From Whitmania pigra (lineage: Eukaryota > Annelida > Clitellata > Hirudinida > Haemopidae): a DNA stretch of 64,000 nucleotides. Below the pieces are notes generated by a model, which was not told the origin of the DNA, ran no database searches, and was given only the letters and a program-made list of their open reading frames with translations. This document shows, piece by piece, positions 21,616-33,256 of the stretch; position 1 is the first letter of the stretch, and every line of letters begins with the position of its first letter. The position numbers and the translations under genes were made by a program. Location: NCBI GenBank assembly GCA_021613335.1, contig JAJTWR010000410.1:559186-623185 (forward strand). Reading direction: 5' to 3'.

Positions 21616-24600
21616 TCAATCAATACAAGTATAATCTTGATCACGGGGATCATCATTGTCAAGTTCATCCTCATTTGCTTCCTCCATGAAAGGCATGTCA
21701 CTTGAATGTTCAGAGTCTGAACCATGCTTTATCTTTGGGGCATCAGGTTCTTCATGTAGAATGAGCTGTAAAAAAAATGAAAAAAGGAAACCTCTTGAAA
21801 TATTTGCACTTGTGTATATTTTAGCATATACACTGTAGAAAAATTAATCAAGCATGTCAATTCATAGTTTATTTAATTTTATTAGTAATTTTAGATGTGT
21901 TTACATCAAAAATATAAATATAGAAACTCTTGCCTCACCAAAAGGAAAGTTTTAACTGGTCGGCTATCGACAACACAAATATAAATAAATGCAACATAAT
22001 ATAAATATGCCAAGCAAACTTTTGCACTAACTTCTTTTGAAAGGCTTCTTAGATGTTTGTCAGTTCTTTGTGATTCCATCTGACATTTCATCTTTTCAAT
22101 CATCCAGATAGGAACAGTAAATCCTACAATCTCATTTAGCATCAACCCTGGGCTATTCCTGTTATCAACAATAATTCAATAAGTAATAATTTAAAGAAAA
22201 AGTTATAACAAATATAAATCTTACAAGTTTAAGAAAAAAAATTGTTTATAATAACAACAATAATAATAATAATAATTAATTTACAGAGCACCACGAAGAG
22301 GCTTTTGTAAAGTATGATATAAAATATTAATTTCAATATCACATAAGAGGATATTAAGTCCATGACGATCTAGAAGATCGGCTTGCCCACAATCGAAGGT
22401 TGTCAAAGAACATAGCTTGGGCTACCTCCAGGGATGTCATCTGTTGCCCTCTATAGTAAGAACATGAAGTTAAGGCTACCTCTTAGATCCCTAAGAGTAT
22501 GAGGTCTCCAAAATAAGGATGTTGAACAACTCTGCAGACATCAGGATCTGGGAAGTTAAACCACTGCTAAGAACTAAAAAGAAGTTCACAGCACAGGACG
22601 AAATCGATAAGTCAGTTGTGGAATATATGTTCAAAGAAGTGTGAGGTCCTATTCAGATTAGATTATCAGGCTGATAAGTGGAACCACTTTGCAAAATGGT
22701 CTGAGTCATGCCCTGCAGATAGGGCAAAGCTTATCATTCAGGAGAGAAGGAGGGAATTGGAAAGAGATTGAGTCATTAAGGCAGTGCAGCAGGCACAGCA
22801 AGGTAAATGGACCGCACGGGAGGATGTGGTTCAGCTTTCCATCGGTTGGAACGAGATATGGAGGATGTCTCCATATCGTTTGGCCTTATGATAAGATCGA
22901 TTTATGACCAACTTCCGATAAAAAAAATTTGCGAAGATGAGGTTTGTCAGAAGACTGTAAATGAGAGCTCTGCAGCGGTTTCGAGACAAATCATCACATG
23001 CTCTCAAATTGCAAATATGCCCTCAACAATGGTCGGAACACCTGAAAGTGGTGGAAGCTACCAAAACAGTGGCCAAAGCAAATTCTTGCTAGATTGCATT
23101 GCAGTGGAAGGTATACTAAGAGGGCTTTTTACTATCCTGTAAGAAAATAGACTCCCTCTAAGGAGAGACATTCTTGCAGAAGCCAGTAATTGGACCGTCG
23201 CAGCCGACCTAGAAGGCTTGAGACACTATCCCCAACTGCTTAGGGATAGCGGCAGGAGACTGGATGTTGTTCTCAAATCGTCGGGTGCTTTCATTTCGAT
23301 AGAGTTGACTGTTCCATGGGAGGATAGGATCGAAGCAAGCAATGCGCTGGAAGCAGAGAAATACTCTGAGGTAGTTAAAGATCTAAAGGAGAGCTGGTTT
23401 CGGGTAATGCTAATGCCCATTGAAGTTGGGATATGAGGTTTAGTTGGTAAGTCAGATTAGACATTCCTCACTCAAATAAGTTTATAGAGCCAGGAAAGAA
23501 CTAGGGCTATGGCCCAACCATCGAGAACGTCAGGAGTTTGAGCCAAAACATTTGATGATGGGGATTCGGTGTCAGAGCTCCGAGGTAGTAGTTTCTAAGT
23601 TCAGTTTGTTGTCCATGACAATGTCAACACCTATGTCACCAGTTTAAAAATAAAATCATACCAAATTAATAAATCACAAGTCCTAACTCTGGCATCAAGT
23701 AATCTATTGAAATACACGAAAAATCTTTGCTTTGCTGATTAATTGTACAATTTTTGGAATTTGGAAAGTTTGATAGTGCACAGAGCTTCCAAATTAAGAA
23801 ATAAAACTATCATAGAAACAATTCATTTCTCAAAGCAACTTCAAGCAGAGTTAATAGGCATAAATCAAAAGGTTCAAGTTGTACCGATATTCATCTGTCC
23901 GACTCAGATAAAGTATATCCTCAACCATCAATAGGTAAGTCCTACCACCTGTAGCAGGCATGTGCATTTTTTCATACAGCCATTGCTTGTCATCTTGATC
24001 ACCCGCATACTGTAAGATAAATATGTTGCATTTTAAACTCTGGTTTGATAAATTTGCCTCGGGCATTGAATGGAAATTGAAATCTTGATCAAACCTTAAA
24101 TATGTCTGGATGTTTAATGTATAGCCTACCCCTTGTGGCTCCTAAACCCAGGGCCCTTAAAATGTAAAATGAATCCTTAATGCTTTAATAACCTCACAAA
24201 GTTGTTCATAACATCTCCATTTATATAATCTAATGGTTTGTTATCTGGTAAAATTCTTTTTATATTTCCTCAGCAAAAGTTGGTAAAAGGATCTCTTCAA
24301 AAAAAAAAAAAAAAAAAAAGATGACAGTGAAAATCTCACCAAAATGGAAATTGTTGCACAAAAGTGAACTCACTTTTGGTATCTAACTCTATCCCTACCC
24401 CTAACCTTACCCTAACTCATGATCCTGAAAATATCTTTAGAATTGACAAAATTTGTTGCTTGTTAGCTTTTGCCCATCACATCTCAACCACTGAGTTACC
24501 TTCACCAAATGTGAACAACAGTGCAGTTCATAATTTTGGCTGTCACTTTTTTTTACCAAAACTTCTTATGCACTAGATTTGTTTATACCAGTTTTATTGA

Positions 24601-27600
24601 ACAAGGTGCAAAATCATATAAAAATCATACTTTTGCAAACAACTTTATTGAGCATTTAATCCAAATTTCACAAAAATATCCAAAATTTTGGAATCGATAG
24701 AAACACTAAGGACTATAAATTTTAAGTCAATCAAATCAGTTCAGTTGTGCTCAGATAATAATAATGCACCAACTTAAATATTGATTGACAAATAGACTCT
24801 GAAAATATTGACTGCTTATTGTCTGACACAGGAAAAATAAGTTCAGAAAACTTGAGTGAACTTGCCCTGGGCATAACTCATTGAACTATGACGTTATATT
24901 TAATGTGTAGCCATAGTGACATAATGCATTCTATGCCCTTATAGCATTACAGTCTATTCATTGTCTGTACAAATGTTCACGTAAAATGCTATCTACTTTG
25001 AACTAATGTGATGCTTGCAAGTGAAATTTTGATTGGAGTCTGCAACCATTATTTGGTACAACTTTCACCTAAGATGGTATAAATTGGAAAATACTTTTGC
25101 AAAGCGAGTCTTCAGAAAAATAGAAAGTTTTATTCAACAGAACATACTTTAAAGAGCTGCAACAAACTTTTATGAAACTGAAAATCAGCTAGACCAGCTA
25201 GGAGTTTAGAGATTTGATTTGTTTGATTTAGATTTTTCACCATAAGAAAAAAAAACATACTTATTAGCCTTTGACCCCATGATGAACAAGGTTTCTATTG
25301 TCATGCGTTTTGAGTCCCACTGAATAACAATATCCTTTCCTTAGAAATTTGATATAAAGTGCAAATGCAAATCCTAACTTTCGGTCCTTCTTTTTTGACT
25401 GGTTCAACAAATCTTCCTCTGTTTGGAGTAGAACGTCTGAAAAGATAATCTAGAGTTTATATTATTAATCTAGAAATAAATTATGCATATAATAAAAAAT
25501 TGGGTACTAACCCAGATCCTGCTCTGTGAGGAAATGGACTATGTCTGATTTTCTGTAACCGCATCATTATTATAAAATATTCATAAATTAACACTTAAAA
25601 CAAACTTTGGAAAGGAAAGGAATTTTGGAATCTGATCCTGATGAAAAAGTTCTTTTACGTCTCTTAGGGACAACATTTTCACATTCATTTTCACATTTCA
25701 CTTGGAAATCCATAATGTACATTTTTTTAGCCTTTTGTAAAAAAAATACCATTAGTTTATAATCATTGTGAAATGGATATAATAATTATTACAAAAACTT
25801 ATTATAATCCCAAACACTGAATTATCATTGTGAAATGGTTAGCCGTGCAGGTTAGCCGAATGGGTTACGTGCCTGCATACGGCGGTAATGGCAACAGTCG
25901 TAATGTGTCGTGTTCGAAACCCAGCCTGCACTGCCGCCAGCGCCCTTGGGAAGGAGCGCTATATAAATGGTTACAAGAAGCGCCTCTGACGCTATGCATG
26001 TGGCGCTATATAAATGAAGTTACAGTATAATAGGAAGGAATATAAAATTATTTTGAAGGAATATATTATTCAGCCTACATAAAAAGTAAGATATGCATAA
26101 AACATTTAAGTATATACAATAATAGTTAATTTAATTAGTAGTTGAGAAAAATATAAGAAAGTTTTATAATTTATAACTGGTCACTCACTATACTCAACCA
26201 TCGTGCATCTAGATATTATGTAAAAAATGAAATTAAATCTTACAATGCCATTTCCTACTATTTAACACCATTGCAAAAAGAAATGTCAAACCCCCAGGTG
26301 AGACATTCTTGCAGAGGCAAATGATTGGATCGTCACAGCCGACTTAGAAGGAATGAGGCGCTACCCCGGGTTCTGAAAGTGGCAAGAAGCCAGATCTGGT
26401 GCTCATATCGCTGTCTACGGATGCCATCATTCTGACGGAGCTGAAATATCCTGGGAAGACAGGCTACAATACAGCAAAGCACTCAAAGCAGATAAGCATG
26501 CAGATCTAATGATGGACCTGGAAATGAAAGGATACCGTACAGACCTCTTCCACATCGAGATTGGAGCAAGGTCGGCAAGTCGACTTATGCTTTCCTTACC
26601 AAGATTGGATTCTCAAGTCGGGAGAGAACAAAGGCTATGACAAGGATGTCTGAGGCCGCTGAAGCGACTTCATTCTGGATCTGGCACATGAGCCAGAAGA
26701 AGTCTTAAGAGGCCACTATTGGAAACCGGGGAAAGCCGTCGGTCTCTGGTATGAATGATCCACAGAACGAGGGGGCCAAACCATGGGCCTAGAGATGCAG
26801 TGTTGTCGGGAGAAATGGGCCAACCGCTGACTCGCAAAGCAACATGAACTGTGGTCCAAACCGCGGTCTCGAAAAGACCCGTGGTCGAGTCCCAAAAATT
26901 TCTATCTCTGGCTGCCGCTAAAAAGAAATTATAAGGCCCAGTTTACATATATTAAGACAGCGTGAAGAAGCCACTGAGAGCTTTCATGACCGCTGTAGGC
27001 AAACTGGGGTGGAGACGATCAACATAACAAGGCCAATGAGTGCCCCGCATAGTTGAAGTTTGCAGGTGATAAACAGATAGTATGCAACATGAAGAAGCCA
27101 TCGAGAGCTTTCGTAGTCGCTTCAGTCCCGGCAGCAGTGACTGGCATAACAAGGCCCATGAGTGCCTCTCATAGCCGGCAATAAGACTAGAGTCCAGCAA
27201 GACAAAACCAACAGGGCTGGCTGATCACCGGATGTGGCCTGCCTCCCCCCAAAACGAAAGGAGACTCAAAGTATATAGTATATTATAAAGTATTTTTTGC
27301 TTATGATTTCCTTAATGCTTTCAACTTTTCTCAAGATTAAATGAAAAAGCTGAGTATAATAATGTAATGGCTGGATATGGTTTACAGATTTTAGTCATTC
27401 TCTGTAAGGTATTTCTAAAGAGATTTGCTTAAACTAACCAAAGGTGATTTAATAAATGCTAAACAACATGCATCAATATTGGTAAATCTTATGATGGCCT
27501 ATAACCGATATTTATTTAAATGATAAATAATAATTTTTGGATTTTATACTCTAAATTAGCAATCAGTTTTCTAATGAACATTAAGAAGCTTCATTAATAT

Positions 27601-28028
27601 TATTATGAACAAAGAAATAAAGAATAAAAAGATAAGCTTGTGGGACCTCCTCAAGTATTTGACAACAAATGTTCTGGAGATGCTCGGGGCTCACTTCATG
27701 TGCCTCATTGTTCATTGCAATGTTTCTCTTTGCTGGCATGAAATACAGCTGCAAAACATTCAAGTTTTCAACATCATAAGTCTTTAAAATATTTTGAATA
27801 ATAAGTTTTACTCAAAGAATTTTTATATTCCTTAAAATGTGGAACAGTCATATCTTTTATTTTACATTGTGACCTAAATGCTTTAAATCAGCTTTGATTA
27901 AAAATGTCACATGTTTACTCACATCAAGATATTTTGTGATAACCTTTCCGATTTCAGCATTGATTGAATTTTGTATTATTTGCCTCAACAAATCCAGAGA
28001 TTTTGCTGTGTTTTGTTGTGTGCCATGA
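21616..28028 (-). CDS. DNTTIP1: DNTTIP1 (TdIF1) orthologue, MiDAC deacetylase complex subunit
   Basis: Ten coding exons (minus): 28,028-27,923; 27,748-27,647; 25,731-25,606; 25,552-25,512; 25,436-25,379; 25,319-25,261; 24,155-24,095; 24,009-23,885; 22,158-22,032; 21,765-21,616. Phases agree at every join, giving 318 codons including stop. Matches to human TdIF1: the N-terminal dimerisation region (AKSLDLLRQIIQNSINAEI), basic PKRRKR, FVEPVKKEGPKWD, GSKANKALGLGATRGRLYIK, DKQWLYEKMHMPATGGR and VPIWMIEKMKCQME. Known role: scaffold of the HDAC1/2-MIDEAS mitotic deacetylase complex; binds DNA. One donor (after 27,647) is a weak GTCCCA. The acidic C-terminal exon after 22,032 has no human counterpart I recall. 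The first coding exon is unsettled: an ATG frame at 28,363-28,253 ends in an incompatible phase. Confidence 0.92.
22350..23603 (+). mobile_element. RLE-type LINE 3' portion, copy 2 (in a DNTTIP1 intron)
   Basis: It lies antisense in the DNTTIP1 intron between the exons at 22,158 and 23,885. It parallels copy 1 but keeps about 200 bp that copy 1 lost (22,780-22,990), encoding GKWTAREDVVQLSIGWNEIW and IRSIYDQLP. It then has YPQLLRDSGRRLDVVLKSSG, IELTVPWEDRIEASNALEAE and LMPIEVGI. The usual Pro of the PD motif is Leu here (RLDVV). Frames are broken by indels and stops. It ends with the shared 3' block at about 23,603. Confidence 0.8.
24299..24319. repeat. A-run in intron
   Basis: About 20 consecutive A, possibly the tail of an unrecognised retroposed fragment. 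Confidence 0.85.
25836..26030 (+). mobile_element. tRNA-derived SINE, best-preserved copy (intronic)
   Basis: The head carries a tRNA-like A box ('GGTTAGCCGAATGGGTTACG') and B box ('GTGTTCGAAACCC'), the internal promoter of RNA polymerase III. A body with 'GGAGCGCTATATAAATGGTT' follows, and the tail repeats 'GTGGCGCTATATAAATG' and ends 'AAGTTACA'. Near-identical sequence occurs in reverse at 57,356-57,549. Inserted antisense in the DNTTIP1 intron upstream of the exon at 25,731. Confidence 0.9.
26295..27245 (+). mobile_element. RLE-type LINE 3' portion, copy 3
   Basis: Coding relic 26,300-26,700: LAEANDWIVTADLEGM, KKPDLVLISLSTDAIILTEL, ALKADKHADLMMDLEMKGY and HIEIGAR in successive frames, followed by ATSFWIWHMSQKKS. 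It is aligned with copy 1 but frameshifted. The 3' untranslated part (26,720-27,245) holds two imperfect tandem units of about 120 bp (from about 26,961 and 27,085, each starting near 'GTGAAGAAGCC'/'ATGAAGAAGCC'). It lies antisense in a DNTTIP1 intron. Confidence 0.75.
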
Positions 28029-28369
28029 CTGACAATTTAAGAGAAAAGTAAAATCAAAACGTTCCATTAATCTTTTTCTGAACGTTTACCATGCCCTGAT
28101 GAAAGCTCCGGAATGTACCCTATTTCCCCTACTCCCCAGGTTTGGAGGTATGTTATTCAGATTAATTAGCCTCTTGTTGAAAATTGTGGGTTTCTTAATA
28201 ATAGAGAAATAGTCACCACTAGTTCACAAATCGCTTCAAAAAATCATTTTACCTCGTGATGATTCAAACTTGAATGTGATAAAACTTCGATAGAGTCATA
28301 TTTCTTATCGGAGCTTCTGTTTAGCAAAAAGGATGCCAGCTCCTTATGGCTAAAAACCGACATCTATGG

Positions 28370-28940
28370 GTTTTTTCCACAACTCAGCTAGAAAATGGTA
28401 AGCAAATTGAAAACTGGATCTTATTATTATTATGTTTTATATATTATAAATCTGTTCTGAAAAGGCACTTCCAAAAGCTGTACTAATTCAAAAGCCTCCT
28501 CCCAATTCGAGAACCGACGACTAAAAATACAAAGTAGGATTTGTAACTAGTATTTATTTTGCGCACTTTCGCATTTATTGATAATCAATAAGATTATAAA
28601 TATTTTAAAATAATGTAATCCATTACCCATTAACAAATTCTTTTAAAGTAAAAAAAGTAAAGTTCTTTCTTCCTAACTATCAGGTTAAGTCGTAACGAGC
28701 AGAATCAAATCGAAGTAACACAACGATATTTTAATATTTATAAAGCGATTCTTATTCAAAAAAAGCGTCAATGCAAATGCAAAAGAAACCAGCATCGAAC
28801 AACAACTAAATACAATAATCTCTAAAAAAGTTGCTCATAAAAATCAAAACTCGTTTGCCACTCTCGATCGCGACACCTCACATTCTCTCTGAGCTCCACT
28901 GACGACTGGATGGGTGGTGGACTCTAATCAAATAAGTAAA
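28370..28940. other. Upstream flank of DNTTIP1
   Basis: AT-rich and noncoding. Expected to contain the promoter and possibly a missing first exon; no motif was decisive. Confidence 0.4.
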
Positions 28941-28944
28941 TAAA

Positions 28945-29110
28945 TAAATGGATGGATGGTTGGCTGTTTATTAAATATTAACTATTATTAACTAGTCAAT
29001 TTTGTGACTAGATGATTAGGCCATCTGGAAGACGAAAATGGAGGCATTTCCTCATGGAATGTCCGACCCAGTCTTCCTTCGCCCTCCTAGGTGCTTTTAT
29101 CCAATTCAAT
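28945..29110 (-). mobile_element. 3' end of an I-type LINE (second copy of the terminus)
   Basis: Reading minus, the coding end RRAKEDWVGHSMRKCLHF is followed by 'GGCCTAATCATCTAGT' and an ATTTAATAAA-type tail, ending in CATC/TTTA repeats. This matches the terminus at 3,175-3,240. Only the last part of the element remains. Confidence 0.7.
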
Positions 29111-29214
29111 CTGCAGTCACACCATAGCTCGACTTTGACGAGGCCATAGTCTTTGCGTACTTTTGAAAAATAACATTTATAAGTAAATGATATTGTTCTC
29201 AACCGCTGCGAACA

Positions 29215-29660
29215 AATGTTAGGTTACCTTTATTCTGGTCATTGGTATATGGATATCTTCATCCTTGAATGACCTGAGTATAGCTTCCCTGAGACTTTCC
29301 TGGGCGTATTTACAGCCACTAGGGTCATTGCCAGAGCACAATGAATGTGCAAATGCAATGGCCATAGAGCCGAAACCGTCATAGCCTCGTTGCAGCTGCA
29401 CTCCTTTTCGGACGATTGTGAGCACCGGACTTTGAATGAAATTTTTAGCCATATAGGTTATCGTCTTTTGTGCTTTTTTATTGATAACATAATTCAAGCT
29501 GTCATATAGGGTCACTTCGTCCGGCCGGAATTCAAATTCGATATGGTGACCCAGTGCGCTCCCTCCTCAATAATCTGAACGAACTTTGAGATGTGCGGTG
29601 CCGCACTGAATTCTGCAGGCAGGTTCTACAGACACCAACTACAATTACCTACTGCGTACT
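29215..29660 (-). pseudogene. Ulp1/C48-like cysteine protease relic of transposon type
   Basis: Minus-strand peptides: FVQIIEEGAHWVTISNLNSG (about 29,530-29,600, holding the catalytic His in 'HW'), then after a one-base frame change VTLYDSLNYVINKK. Next comes VQLQRGYDGFGSMAIAFAHS, where family members have 'GxSDCGLFAIAFA'. The catalytic Cys is gone (YDGFGS). I recall such domains beside DNA transposons and Mavericks in marine invertebrates, where the enzyme would cleave ubiquitin-like or polyprotein substrates. With the Cys lost and the frame broken this copy is dead. Confidence 0.7.
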
Positions 29661-29895
29661 TCGTCATAATTTCTAATAAGGATTCAGTTGAAAACTGGAC
29701 ACGCTTGAGACCCCTTAAAGAAAACAATATCAGACGTATTTGTCAATTCAAGAAACTATCACACGGGGACGGGTGCTCCTGAAAACCTTATGCAGAATTT
29801 ACTTCAAAGGGAGGCAAAGAACTTGTAAACCAGTTCCACTTTATAAGGGCTTCTTCTTATCCCACAATTTCCTAAAATATAATAGGCAATATAAT

Positions 29896-30252
29896 ATAAC
29901 AGTTTGTTTTAAATTAGTGTCATGTTTTTATTAATTAACGTATTGAGGAGTCAATGGAAATTGACTTATAATTATTAAATTAATTATTAAATGGATGAAA
30001 ATGTTGCTGAATGTTTTATGATTACTTAGATGTCATTTGTTTTAAATTTGGTCCAATTTGATGTACAGCTGCGAGAACTTGTATCATGTTTTTACTATGA
30101 GACGTCCGTGGAAATTGAGGTATAATTAAAACTTGGATTATAATATAACAGTTTAAAAATATGAAAATGTTGTTGAATGTTTTATGGTTACCTAGATGTC
30201 ATTTGTTTTAAATTTGGTTCACTCAATTTTGATATAAAACTGTGAGAAGTTC
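29896..30252 (+). repeat. Diverged tandem duplication of about 165 bp
   Basis: Two consecutive units share 'TCATGTTTTTA', 'ATGAAAATGTTG.TGAATG', 'AGATGTCATTTGTTTTAAAT' and 'TGTGAGAA/TGCGAGAA' in the same order. Unit boundaries are near 29,918, 30,083 and 30,252. Confidence 0.75.
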
Positions 30253-30255
30253 ACC

Positions 30256-32365
30256 CGGCTAGCGAAGATTTCATAGGCTTTTAACAATGGATTAGTTCAA
30301 CCGGCTCGCCTGAAAGTAGTTATTATGGCTCGATTTTCAAAAAATATCGGTAACTTTAGACAACAAAAATAATTTGAAATTTTAACAAAACAAGCGATCG
30401 TCTGCCAAAGCAACTTTTTCAACAACTTCTAAAAAAGATTTCATAACAACATTTTCACGTTACCGAGTCAGCCAACCCACCTCATTGCTAAAAGACCTAA
30501 TGTTTGAGAATATGATAGTCACATTAGTCAGTCGCCATACAACTATTTACTCAGAAAAAGAACTAAACATAAATCGTGATGTGGAATTTATGTAATAAAT
30601 TACATTCAATTCGTTTAACTTAACTGAATTAATCGCTGACCATTTGTACCAAATAATAAAAGTATGTCTTAATTTTATACAATCTAAATCAATATTAATT
30701 AAAATTCGTTAATATTAGTTAATTAAAAATAAATAAATAAAATTGTAACTAAATAGACGAACCATCCTTACAAATGACTGCTTTCGGCTTGTCTAGCACG
30801 TACTTGAAATCATAGAATGGTAAAGCTCTTCTTCTAAAAACAATTGTATTATTTTAATACTTAGGAAAATGAACATGCTTTAAATTCTTGAACACGCAAG
30901 AATTAACTATGGAGCGCCAAAACCTAGAATTCTTTGTTTGCTCAAATAATGCGTTTATAAAAAATTATATTTAATAAAAATCAAATTTTCTACGATATTT
31001 TGTGTAGGTAATGAAGCTTTGTTGACGCTAGAGATTATGTAGGTCACAAAGATGCTATTTGTAGAGTTGTCTAGCTGTCTTTTTTAATTATTAGGAGAGT
31101 TACTCCGGGACAGCAAATGGATCTGGCTATTCAATTGCAAATCACATAACAACTTTACCAGACGAGACGATACCACTGCTGCCACTAACAAACTTCGCCA
31201 TCCGTGAGAAGCTCGAAAGAGCAAGAAAGCTAAGAGAACAGAGGTGATGATGATGATGATGATGATAATGATAATAATAATCATAATAAAGAATTAATTA
31301 ATTAATTTAATTAAGCGATCTTAACGAATGATTATTTTAATTTGAAAAAAGTTAACTGTGACAAAAATCTCTTTTTCTAAAGTGCTTTACGATAAAGGTA
31401 TAGGTATAAAACAACATATTTGACATTTTTCCTTTTAGTTACATATGCCAATAATAAGCTCCCTCTTTTGACAATTTTTCCCCTAACCAAAATTATTGGT
31501 TTACAAGATACTATTATTCCTATTATGTTTAAAAGAATTTAATTCAATAGTTGTGAATGAGTGAACAATTGACCCGGCCACTGGGTGGATGATTTGAGAA
31601 ACAAACTGAAATGAAAATGTCAGTTGAACTCATCCTAGCCTAAGGACTGCCTTGAGGATGTTGTTGCAGAGCATGGGTCATGAATTAATGGATACATTGA
31701 TGAATGAATGGGTGGAGCTTTTTAGGCAGTGGCACTTTGTCTCTGGCTAGCTACTTTCTAGTAATGGCTCTGACAGCCCCTTTCGCTCAGGCAATTATTA
31801 TTGACAACTTTCCATTTCGGCTTTTCAGACTTCTTAAAAGTTTAAATCTTTCTAAGTATTGATTGATTGATCTAGGAGCTGATGGGTTGATTGGTTCATG
31901 TTTGTGTAATTCACTTTTATCACACACAAATGCACACCTTTCCTAAAAGTACCTGACAATGTCTGTGACCATGTGACTAATGTCAGCTGTAATGGCATTG
32001 AACTGAATCTGGAGTATTTTGAAGATTTGATCTTGATTGGCAGTACAATGATGATGATGAAGCTGATTGAATTGTTAATGATTGAACGATTGACCTATCA
32101 ACTGGTTGAACCAGTCGAATTTTTGTTCTTTCACAAATTACAAATAATTAGGTTGTTATTAGACTTCCATTATTGTTAATTTATTTTGAAAGTTAAAGCA
32201 GGAATTAAAAATATTTTATTCACTGCATTTTTATGCCATTTTTAGTACTGATTGACATGCTTACATGTAATAAACCTTTGGTCATGATTTTAGAGTTGAA
32301 TGATTATTTGTTACTGAAACATTATTTAATAATTATATATAATATGTTTATTTATAAACTCAGCC
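30256..32365. other. Noncoding, AT-rich
   Basis: No gene recognised. A GAT/AAT microsatellite lies near 31,245-31,290. Upstream exons of the R-SNARE below were looked for here without success. Confidence 0.45.
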
Positions 32366-32370
32366 ATTTG

Positions 32371-32500
32371 CAGTGTTGTAAAAGTACCAATTTTCAGTAA
32401 TTAGGTAAAAGTACAAGTAAAACCTCTAACTTACTGTACTTAAGTTAAAGTTTTAAGTTAAAGTAATTTTTCAAAGATGTAAAAGCTCAAATTTATTTAT
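32371..32500 (+). mobile_element. hAT-type terminal sequence
   Basis: Begins 'CAGTGTTGTAAAAGTACC' and continues with 'GTAAAAGTACAAGTAAAA' and 'ACTGTACTTAAGTTAAAG'. This resembles the ends of hAT (Charlie-like) elements ('CAGTGTTGG..AAGTAC...AAGTAAAAGTAC'). The opposite end was not located. Confidence 0.5.
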
Positions 32501-32918
32501 TAATGGCATATGCATATCTTAGTAGCCACACAATATTGTAGGTATTTAATTAATTACCAAATAAGTGGTTTATCACAACATCAACATTACACACTCGTTG
32601 ATTAATTAAGTCTCATCCACATGGCTGTGAATAAAGGGCAGTTCCCGAAGGAGTTTAGACCTCTCATCACAAAAGTAGTTGATTTATGATGATAATGATA
32701 ACATCTTTTTGTTACTTTGCTCATTCAAATCTAAATGCTTATCACCACTATTAGGAGAATATTAGGCATATGTCACAAGCAGAGAAGGCTATACTTATAA
32801 AAAAAAGAATGCTGATACTGTCCGGCTTCCAAGGTGATGATAATAATGAGGTGGACAATAATGATGATGGAATATAGATGGATGATGCTAATGACAATCT
32901 AATGATGTAAAATAACAG

Positions 32919-33256
32919 GGTCAGTGACTTGGAAAACAGAATAAATGCTCTTCCATTAAGAGTGAGTTCTAGAATTACTTCATTTTGTTTTTCTTAAATC
33001 GCTTCATTCACAATTTCCTTGTCCTATTTTACTCAAACAATGTAGAAAGCTAACCATTGATCAAGTTTAGATAGACAGGTACAATTCATTTCAGTCATGT
33101 CATTCTTTTCAGGCAACAAACCTTGACGGGTCACCTTGGAGGAGAACCAGTGAAGTGGACAGCATGCCATGGTGGAGGAACGCTCAAAAGATGCTCACCC
33201 TCTTCTGGGTTGTGGCCGTTGCCATCATTATCCTCATAGTCATGATCCTTTTCTAA
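32919..33256 (+). CDS. R-SNARE (VAMP/synaptobrevin-like) C-terminal exons
   Basis: Two exons with clean splice sites. 32,919-32,961 (acceptor ACAG, donor GTGAGT) encodes VSDLENRINALPLR. 33,113-33,256 (acceptor TTTTCAG) encodes 47 residues and a stop. They join in phase. Aligned by eye, they follow the second half of the synaptobrevin SNARE motif: LSELDDRADAL corresponds to VSDLENRINAL, the juxtamembrane YWWKN to MPWWRNAQKM, and then comes a single hydrophobic tail anchor (about 33,203-33,253) ending at the stop. R-SNAREs fuse vesicles with target membranes. The upstream SNARE half with the zero-layer Arg was not found, and heptad positions after the exon join (GSPWRRTSEVDS) are poor. It may be a diverged gene with distant 5' exons, or a dying duplicate. 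Confidence 0.6.

Noticed and set aside
25836..26030. Possible tRNA gene (A and B boxes present)
   Set aside because: The sequence recurs with a non-tRNA body and tail in several places and cannot form a full cloverleaf; it is a SINE.
26380..26450. Apparent canonical PD-(D/E)xK (…TELK) in LINE copy 3
   Set aside because: The Lys codon arises from a one-base shift relative to the other copies (ELT/SWEDR), so it is not reliable evidence for the catalytic Lys.
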